Shown piece after piece: positions 32,630 through 33,996 of a stretch of 33,996 nt of DNA; positions within the stretch are counted from its first letter, which is position 1, and each line of letters opens with the position of its first letter. Source of the stretch: Arthrobacter ipis (GTDB taxonomy: Bacteria > Actinomycetota > Actinomycetes > Actinomycetales > Micrococcaceae); assembly GCF_014694315.1 (NCBI RefSeq), contig NZ_JAAOXD010000008.1, positions 47,748 to 81,743 on the forward strand. Reading direction: 5' to 3'. The translations under genes and the position numbers were made by a program. The notes below the pieces were generated by a model, which made no database searches, had not been told where the DNA came from, and was given only the letters and a program-made list of their open reading frames with translations.

Positions 32630-33675
32630 AGCGTCTTCTGGAGTTCCTTGATCGGCATGTTCAGCTCGACCAGCAGGTTGAGGTCCGCCGTAGCCGGCCG
32701 GCCGAGCGTAGTGAGGTAGTTGCCGACGATCACGGCGTTGATGCCGCCGAGCAGCCCGTTCCGTGTGCCGAGGTCTCCGAGGGTGAGCTCGCGGCCGCCG
32801 GCGTAGCGCAGCACCGTCCGGGGCATGGCGAGGCGGAACGCGGCGATGGCGCGGAGGGCGTCCTTGCCGTCCATGATGCCCTGGTTCTCGAGCGGGGTTC
32901 CAGGGCGGGGGTTGAGGAAGTTCAGCGGGACTTCGTGGGGTTCGAGGGCAGCGAGCTGGGCTGCGAGTTCGGCCCGCTGTTCCAGGGTTTCGCCCATGCC
33001 GATCAGGGCGCCGCAGCACAGTTCCATGCCGGCTGCCTTGACCATGTTGCAGGTCTCGAGGCGTTCCTCGTAGCTGTGCGTGGTGACCACTTCCGGGAAG
33101 TAGCTGCGGGCCGTTTCCAGGTTGTGGTTGTAGCGGTGCACTCCCCACTCGGCGAGCTGGTCCACCTGGCGCTGGGTGAGCATCCCGAGCGAGCAGGCGA
33201 TGTTGATGTCGACTTCCTCGTTGATGCGGTCGATCGCGAACTTGATCTGGTTCATGAGCTTGATGTCGGGGCCGCGGACGGCGGCCACGATGCAGAACTC
33301 GGTGGCTCCGGTGGCGGCGGTTTCCTTCGCGGCCTTGACCAGTTCGGGAATGTCGAGCCACACGCCGCGGACGGGGGAGTCGAACAGGCCGGACTGGCTG
33401 CAGAAGTGGCAGTCCTCCGGGCAGCCGCCGGTCTTGATGGAGATGATGCCCTCCACCTCGACGTCCTCGCCGCAATGCTTGAGGCGTACTTCGTGGGCCA
33501 GTTGCAGGGCGGCGGGAAGGGCCTCGTCCGGAAGTCGAAGTACTTCCTCAAGCTGCTCCTGGGTCAGCCCGATGCCGTCCTCGAGGACCTGCTGCCTGCC
33601 GGTTTCGAGGATAGGGAAGGTGCCGGGGATGGTCGCGTGGCTTGTGGCTTCGCTTGCGTCTGCCTGGATCGTCAT
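32626..33675 (-). CDS. bioB: Biotin synthase BioB
   Basis: A radical SAM enzyme inserting sulfur into dethiobiotin; 349 residues. The [4Fe-4S]/SAM motif is Cys85-x3-Cys89-x2-Cys92 in TGGCPEDCHFCSQ. Other family segments are YNHNLETARSYFPEV, GALIGMGET, NFLNPRPGTPLE and INAVIVGNYLTT. An AAAGGA ribosome site lies 8 nt before the ATG. It is the first gene of the operon; the 153 bp between it and the terminator hairpin (33676-33828) must hold the promoter, but no convincing -35/-10 pair is visible. Confidence 0.96.
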   Translation of the reverse strand: MTIQADASEATSHATIPGTFPILETGRQQVLEDGIGLTQEQLEEVLRLPDEALPAALQLAHEVRLKHCGEDVEVEGIISIKTGGCPEDCHFCSQSGLFDSPVRGVWLDIPELVKAAKETAATGATEFCIVAAVRGPDIKLMNQIKFAIDRINEEVDINIACSLGMLTQRQVDQLAEWGVHRYNHNLETARSYFPEVVTTHSYEERLETCNMVKAAGMELCCGALIGMGETLEQRAELAAQLAALEPHEVPLNFLNPRPGTPLENQGIMDGKDALRAIAAFRLAMPRTVLRYAGGRELTLGDLGTRNGLLGGINAVIVGNYLTTLGRPATADLNLLVELNMPIKELQKTL

Positions 33676-33756
33676 TGATGGGTCCTTTGCGTGTGATGGC
33701 TGCGGATATTCCTCCGAACTGACGCTAATTCCCCATCGAGGGCAAGATTTTGTTGG

Positions 33757-33781
33757 GTCCCGACAAGCAGGTCAGCGGGAC
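33757..33781. repeat. Inverted repeat upstream of bioB (possible operator)
   Basis: GTCCCG (33757-33762) and CGGGAC (33776-33781) face each other across 13 nt, about 80 bp before the bioB start. It is short and could be chance. It does not match a BirA or BioQ site that I can recall with confidence. Confidence 0.25.
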
Positions 33782-33828
33782 ATTGGTCGGGTCGCACTCT
33801 GGTTCTCTGCTTGGTGGCATGCAGAAAG

Positions 33829-33858
33829 GGCCGCCGTCGCTATGCGGCGACGGCGGCC
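33829..33858 (-). terminator. Strong hairpin terminator downstream of the aldehyde dehydrogenase gene
   Basis: Perfect 12-bp arms GGCCGCCGTCGC (33829-33840) and GCGACGGCGGCC (33847-33858) enclose a 6-nt loop. It starts 20 bp after the dehydrogenase stop codon, and on the minus strand is followed by CTTTCT, a short T-rich tail. It separates that gene from bioB on the same strand. Confidence 0.75.
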
Positions 33859-33878
33859 ATTACGTTCGGGTAGTTCGG

Positions 33879-33996
33879 CTAGCCGTTGATGACCTGGGGG
33901 AGGCCGAGGTGTTTGAGGCCTTCGACGCCGAATTCGAGGCCGTAGCCGGATTGTTTGGCCCCGCCGAAGGGGACGCGGGGGTCCACGGCGCCGTGT
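33879..33996 (-). CDS. Aldehyde dehydrogenase family protein, C-terminal end (partial)
   Basis: The last 38 residues plus stop are present, running off the window edge. The segment VPFGGAKQSGYGLEFGVEG is the conserved C-terminal motif of NAD(P)-dependent aldehyde dehydrogenases (PFGG.K.SG.G.E.G), followed by a short tail ending in QVING. Catalytic Cys and Glu lie outside the window, so the substrate cannot be assigned. Confidence 0.88.
   Translation of the reverse strand, partial: HGAVDPRVPFGGAKQSGYGLEFGVEGLKHLGLPQVING

Noticed and set aside
32630..33475. Long upstream extension of the small Cys-rich biotin gene
   Set aside because: The extension lies out of frame inside bioB and is Arg/Pro/His-rich nonsense. 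The ATG overlapping the bioB stop is the credible start.
1..33996. CRISPR array, rRNA genes, prophage or intact insertion sequence
   Set aside because: No regularly spaced direct repeats, rRNA motifs, phage genes or complete transposase with terminal repeats were seen.

Overview
This is a high-GC actinobacterial chromosome segment, most like Arthrobacter/Pseudarthrobacter-type Micrococcaceae. The grounds are strong GC bias at third codon positions, several start codons lying 6-7 nt after a TANNNT -10 box (leaderless mRNAs), an actinobacterial biotin operon with the small BsaP-type protein, and family-level resemblance of most proteins to Micrococcaceae homologues. The species cannot be read from the sequence alone.

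Region 1 (1-1350): the end of a mannonate dehydratase-type enolase-superfamily gene, overlapped by gluconokinase (sugar acid use), then a ribosome-rescue hydrolase (ArfB) on the other strand.

Region 2 (1455-11344), a selenium module: selC (tRNA-Sec, anticodon UCA), selA and selB run leftward. selD runs rightward from the same 43-bp gap. A formate dehydrogenase operon (fdnG, a possible 33-codon ORF, an iron-sulfur subunit, an NrfD-type membrane subunit) runs leftward toward selD. fdnG is interrupted by an in-frame UGA followed at the expected distance by a bacterial SECIS hairpin, so the locus encodes the decoding machinery together with the selenoprotein that needs it.

Region 3 (11600-19500), mixed accessory genes: a thioredoxin-reductase-like disulfide oxidoreductase with its own promoter/operator and long leader, a cation diffusion facilitator, a metallo-beta-lactamase-fold protein, a C39-like peptidase lipoprotein, a beta-carbonic anhydrase, a type II NADH dehydrogenase and a short unknown protein. 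Two decayed genes (alpha/beta hydrolase; FAD monooxygenase) have each lost their central part.

Region 4 (19600-23030): a DHA2-type MFS exporter, convergent with a stand-alone FtsW/RodA-family gene, and a truncated CHAD-like gene whose start codon sits inside a perfect inverted repeat.

Region 5 (23060-27942): two RibD-C/dihydrofolate-reductase-like genes, a class III aminotransferase, and a 618-residue fusion of GTP cyclohydrolase II with a group D flavin monooxygenase. The fusion gene is preceded by a promoter flanked by a repeated palindromic operator. This is the best candidate for an undescribed pathway.

Region 6 (27972-33675): a six-gene biotin operon, bioB-bsaP-bioA-bioF-bioD-P450, in which every junction is a 4-nt ATGA/GTGA overlap. 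The terminal P450 occupies the place of a BioI-like pimeloyl-forming enzyme but lacks the ExxR motif. The window ends in the 3' end of an aldehyde dehydrogenase gene with a strong terminator hairpin.
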